The position numbers were made by a program, and so were the translations under genes. The notes under the pieces were generated by a model. That model did not search any database. It was not told the origin of the DNA and saw only the letters and a list, made by a program, of their open reading frames with translations. Of a DNA stretch of 9,197 nt, positions 7,435 through 9,197 are shown piece by piece. Every line of letters starts with the position of its first letter. Positions within the stretch are counted from its first letter, which is position 1. This DNA comes from Campylobacterales bacterium (GTDB lineage: Bacteria; Campylobacterota; Campylobacteria; Campylobacterales; JACAEZ01), in contig JACAEZ010000167.1 of NCBI GenBank assembly GCA_013388565.1, positions 1 through 9,197 on the forward strand. Reading direction: 5' to 3'.

Positions 7435-8423
7435 GTGATTTAGCTTATATTATAGAAACAATACTGAAAATAGTAGCAGTGCTTACTATTTTTTCTGCAT
7501 TAGCAGGTTTTGCTACATATTTTGAAAGAAAAATACTTGCATTTATGCAAAGAAGACTTGGCCCTATGCATGTTGGTCCTTATGGTGTTTTACAAGTTTT
7601 AGCTGATGGTATTAAACTTTTTACAAAAGAGGATTTTATACCCCAACTAGCTGTAAAACCAATATTTAAAATAGCACCTGTAATTGCAGCAGCAACTGCA
7701 TTTACAGCACTTGCTGCAGTTCCTCTATTTCCAGAATTTGAAATTTTTGGACATAAAGTAACACCAATTATATCTGATATAAATGTTGGATTATTGTATG
7801 TGTTAGGTGTAATGGCAATTGGAATGTATGCACCACTACTTGCTGGTATGGCATCAGCTAACAAATGGTCATTACTTGGTGGTGCTAGAGCTGTAATTCA
7901 ACTATTGAGTTTTGAAGTTGTAACTGGTTTAGCGGTGATAGCTCCTCTAATGATGATAGGTTCGCTATCGTTAATCGAGATAAATAATTATCAACAAGGT
8001 GGTATTATAGATTGGATAGTATGGTGTCAGCCAGTTGCATTTGTACTATTCTTAATAGCAGGATTTGCAGAAACAAATAGAACACCGTTTGACCTATTAG
8101 AACATGAAGCAGAGGTTATATCAGGTTTTGCTACTGAATATTCTGGCATGAGATGGGGTATGTTTTTTATTGGTGAATATGCGAATATGATTACTATATC
8201 ATTTTTGGTTAGTATTATATTTTTGGGTGGTTTTAATGACCTTTGGTTTATACCAGGCGGTTTAGCAATTATAATTAAAGTTGCATTTTTTATATTTTTC
8301 TTCTTGTGGGCAAGAGCTGCTTGGCCTCATGTAAGACCAGACCAGTTAATGTGGCTATGTTGGAAAGTGTTAATGCCTATTGCACTTTTAAATATAGTGG
8401 TAACTGGTATTGTACTAATGTAA
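7431..8423 (+). CDS. nuoH: NADH-quinone oxidoreductase subunit H
   Basis: This is a 330-residue, very hydrophobic protein close to the family's usual length (about 325 in E. coli). It starts at ATG 7431 in an ATGA overlap with the preceding stop, with AAGGTG at 7420-7425. Signature regions are FERKILAFMQRRLGP (Glu32-Arg33-Lys34), followed by VGPYGVLQVLADGIKLFTKED on the first loop. A second is AETNRTPFDLLEHEAEV (213-229), followed by EYSGMRW. About eight hydrophobic segments are visible. NuoH is the membrane subunit beneath NuoB/NuoD. It forms the quinone entry channel and links quinone reduction to the proton-translocating arm. One local difference is DLLEHEAE where most relatives read DLPEAESE. 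It is followed after 16 bases by nuoI. Confidence 0.97.
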   Translation: MSDLAYIIETILKIVAVLTIFSALAGFATYFERKILAFMQRRLGPMHVGPYGVLQVLADGIKLFTKEDFIPQLAVKPIFKIAPVIAAATAFTALAAVPLFPEFEIFGHKVTPIISDINVGLLYVLGVMAIGMYAPLLAGMASANKWSLLGGARAVIQLLSFEVVTGLAVIAPLMMIGSLSLIEINNYQQGGIIDWIVWCQPVAFVLFLIAGFAETNRTPFDLLEHEAEVISGFATEYSGMRWGMFFIGEYANMITISFLVSIIFLGGFNDLWFIPGGLAIIIKVAFFIFFFLWARAAWPHVRPDQLMWLCWKVLMPIALLNIVVTGIVLM

Positions 8424-8439
8424 TTGAAAGGGTTTTGAT

Positions 8440-9033
8440 ATGAAAAAAGGTACACAAAATTATATAAATATTCATACAGAATCTTCTCCTCAAAAACCAT
8501 TTGAAATGTTTAAACAAATTGTAAAAAGAACTTTCAAAGGTGAAATGTTTGTAGGATTGTGGATAGTATTTAGAGAAATGATTAGATTTAATATTCATAC
8601 AATTCAATATCCAAAAGAAAAATTACCATTAAGTCCAAGATATAGAGCAGTTCATAAACTTTTAAGACTTATAGAAAGCGGTAATGAGAGATGTATAGGA
8701 TGTGGTTTGTGCGAAAAGATATGTATAGCAAATTGTATAAGAATGGATACAAAAATAGATGAAAATTCAAGAAAAGTAGTAACTGAATATACAATCAATT
8801 TAGGTAGATGTATATACTGTGGTTATTGTGCTGAAGTGTGTCCAGAACTTGCTATTGTTCATGGAGATAGATATGAAAATGTAAGTGAACAAAGAGCACA
8901 TTTTGTTTTGAAAGATGATATGCTAACACCACTTGATTTATTAAAACAAAAAGAGCAAAAAGAGTATCCAGGGTTTGGGGCAATTAGCGATGAAGCTGAT
9001 AAATTTATCAAAAAAACCCCTCTTGCATATTAA
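8440..9033 (+). CDS. nuoI: NADH-quinone oxidoreductase subunit I
   Basis: This is a 197-residue protein starting at ATG 8440, with GAAAGGG at 8426-8432. It carries two 4Fe-4S motifs of the 8Fe ferredoxin type: Cys85, 88, 91, 95 and Cys124, 127, 130, 134. These ligate N6a and N6b, which pass electrons from NuoG to N2 in NuoB. The N-terminal 80 residues contain the amphipathic helical region that lies against the membrane at NuoH (around FVGLWIVFREMIRF). The first motif reads CIGCGLCEKICIANC: the usual proline after the fourth cysteine is isoleucine, and an extra Cys99 follows. I recall this form as typical of Campylobacterota NuoI. The second motif has the normal CPELAI ending. Confidence 0.97.
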   Translation: MKKGTQNYINIHTESSPQKPFEMFKQIVKRTFKGEMFVGLWIVFREMIRFNIHTIQYPKEKLPLSPRYRAVHKLLRLIESGNERCIGCGLCEKICIANCIRMDTKIDENSRKVVTEYTINLGRCIYCGYCAEVCPELAIVHGDRYENVSEQRAHFVLKDDMLTPLDLLKQKEQKEYPGFGAISDEADKFIKKTPLAY

Positions 9034-9048
9034 TTAAAAGGAATAACA

Positions 9049-9197
9049 ATGTATGAGGTAGTTGCTTTTTATCTATTTTCTGCTTTAACTGTTTCAATGT
9101 TTTGGATAACAGTTACAAGTAAAAATGTTTTATATTCTATGAGTGCACTAGCAGCTGGTATGATATTTATATCAGGATTTTTCTTTTTGTTAAATGC
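9049..9197 (+). CDS. nuoJ: NADH-quinone oxidoreductase subunit J, N-terminal part (3' end outside window)
   Basis: ATG 9049 is preceded by AAAGGA at 9037-9042 and opens a frame running off the window end after 49 codons. The translation begins MYEVVAFYLFSALTVSMFW, continues with a short polar turn (TSKNVLYSMSAL), and then a second hydrophobic stretch rich in Ile and Phe ending FFFLLNA. This is the pattern of the first two transmembrane helices of NuoJ (ND6 family), a small membrane subunit next to NuoH and NuoK that contains a pi-bulge helix involved in coupling. Position directly after nuoI agrees. Only the beginning can be judged. Confidence 0.88.
   Translation, partial: MYEVVAFYLFSALTVSMFWITVTSKNVLYSMSALAAGMIFISGFFFLLN

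Noticed and set aside
9011..9048. Possible terminator or promoter between nuoI and nuoJ
   Set aside because: The A-run and C-run near the nuoI end do not form a hairpin followed by a T-tract, and the 15-base gap is only enough for the nuoJ ribosome binding site.

Overview
The window is an AT-rich stretch, by eye roughly one third G+C, and every gene in it is on the + strand. It is the central part of a nuo operon encoding respiratory complex I. The order is nuoD (3' end only), a tiny nuoE-like gene, a chimeric nuoF-like gene, two tandem nuoG genes, nuoH, nuoI and the start of nuoJ. The small NuoE-like protein, the non-standard NuoF replacement, the NuoI first-cluster sequence CIGCGLCEKIC and the base composition together point to the Campylobacterota (former Epsilonproteobacteria). 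A Sulfurimonas- or Arcobacter-like lineage is my best inference; species cannot be decided from the window.

Layout: 1-474 is the C-terminal part of NuoD (quinone-site/Q-module subunit). 485-712 is a 75-residue NuoE-position protein with no cysteine. 712-2709 replaces NuoF. It keeps only the C-terminal 4Fe-4S domain of NuoF, in degenerate form, fused to a GltD/NfnB-type FAD and NAD(P)H oxidoreductase; the FMN/NADH-binding fold of normal NuoF is absent. 2720-4963 and 4963-7434 are two NuoG paralogues, each with a complete set of iron-sulfur motifs, including one more 4Fe-4S motif than the textbook NuoG/Nqo3. 7431-8423 is NuoH (membrane, quinone-chamber subunit), 8440-9033 is NuoI (clusters N6a/N6b), and 9049 onward is NuoJ, cut by the window end.

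The genes are packed with gaps of at most 16 bases or with 1-4 base overlaps, and each start has a nearby Shine-Dalgarno sequence. This fits one translationally coupled transcript. No stretch of 300 bases lacks a gene, and I see no promoter, terminator, RNA gene, mobile element or CRISPR array.

How they work together: in ordinary complex I, NADH reduces FMN in NuoF and electrons run through NuoE/F/G clusters to NuoI, NuoB and quinone at the NuoD/NuoH interface, driving proton pumping. Here the Q-module and membrane arm look ordinary, but the electron-input module has been rebuilt. The probable entry points are a GltD-like flavoprotein, whose motifs suggest NADPH as readily as NADH, and/or a soluble carrier such as ferredoxin or flavodoxin acting on one of the two NuoG proteins. 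This altered input module, with its duplicated NuoG, is the most interesting content of the window.
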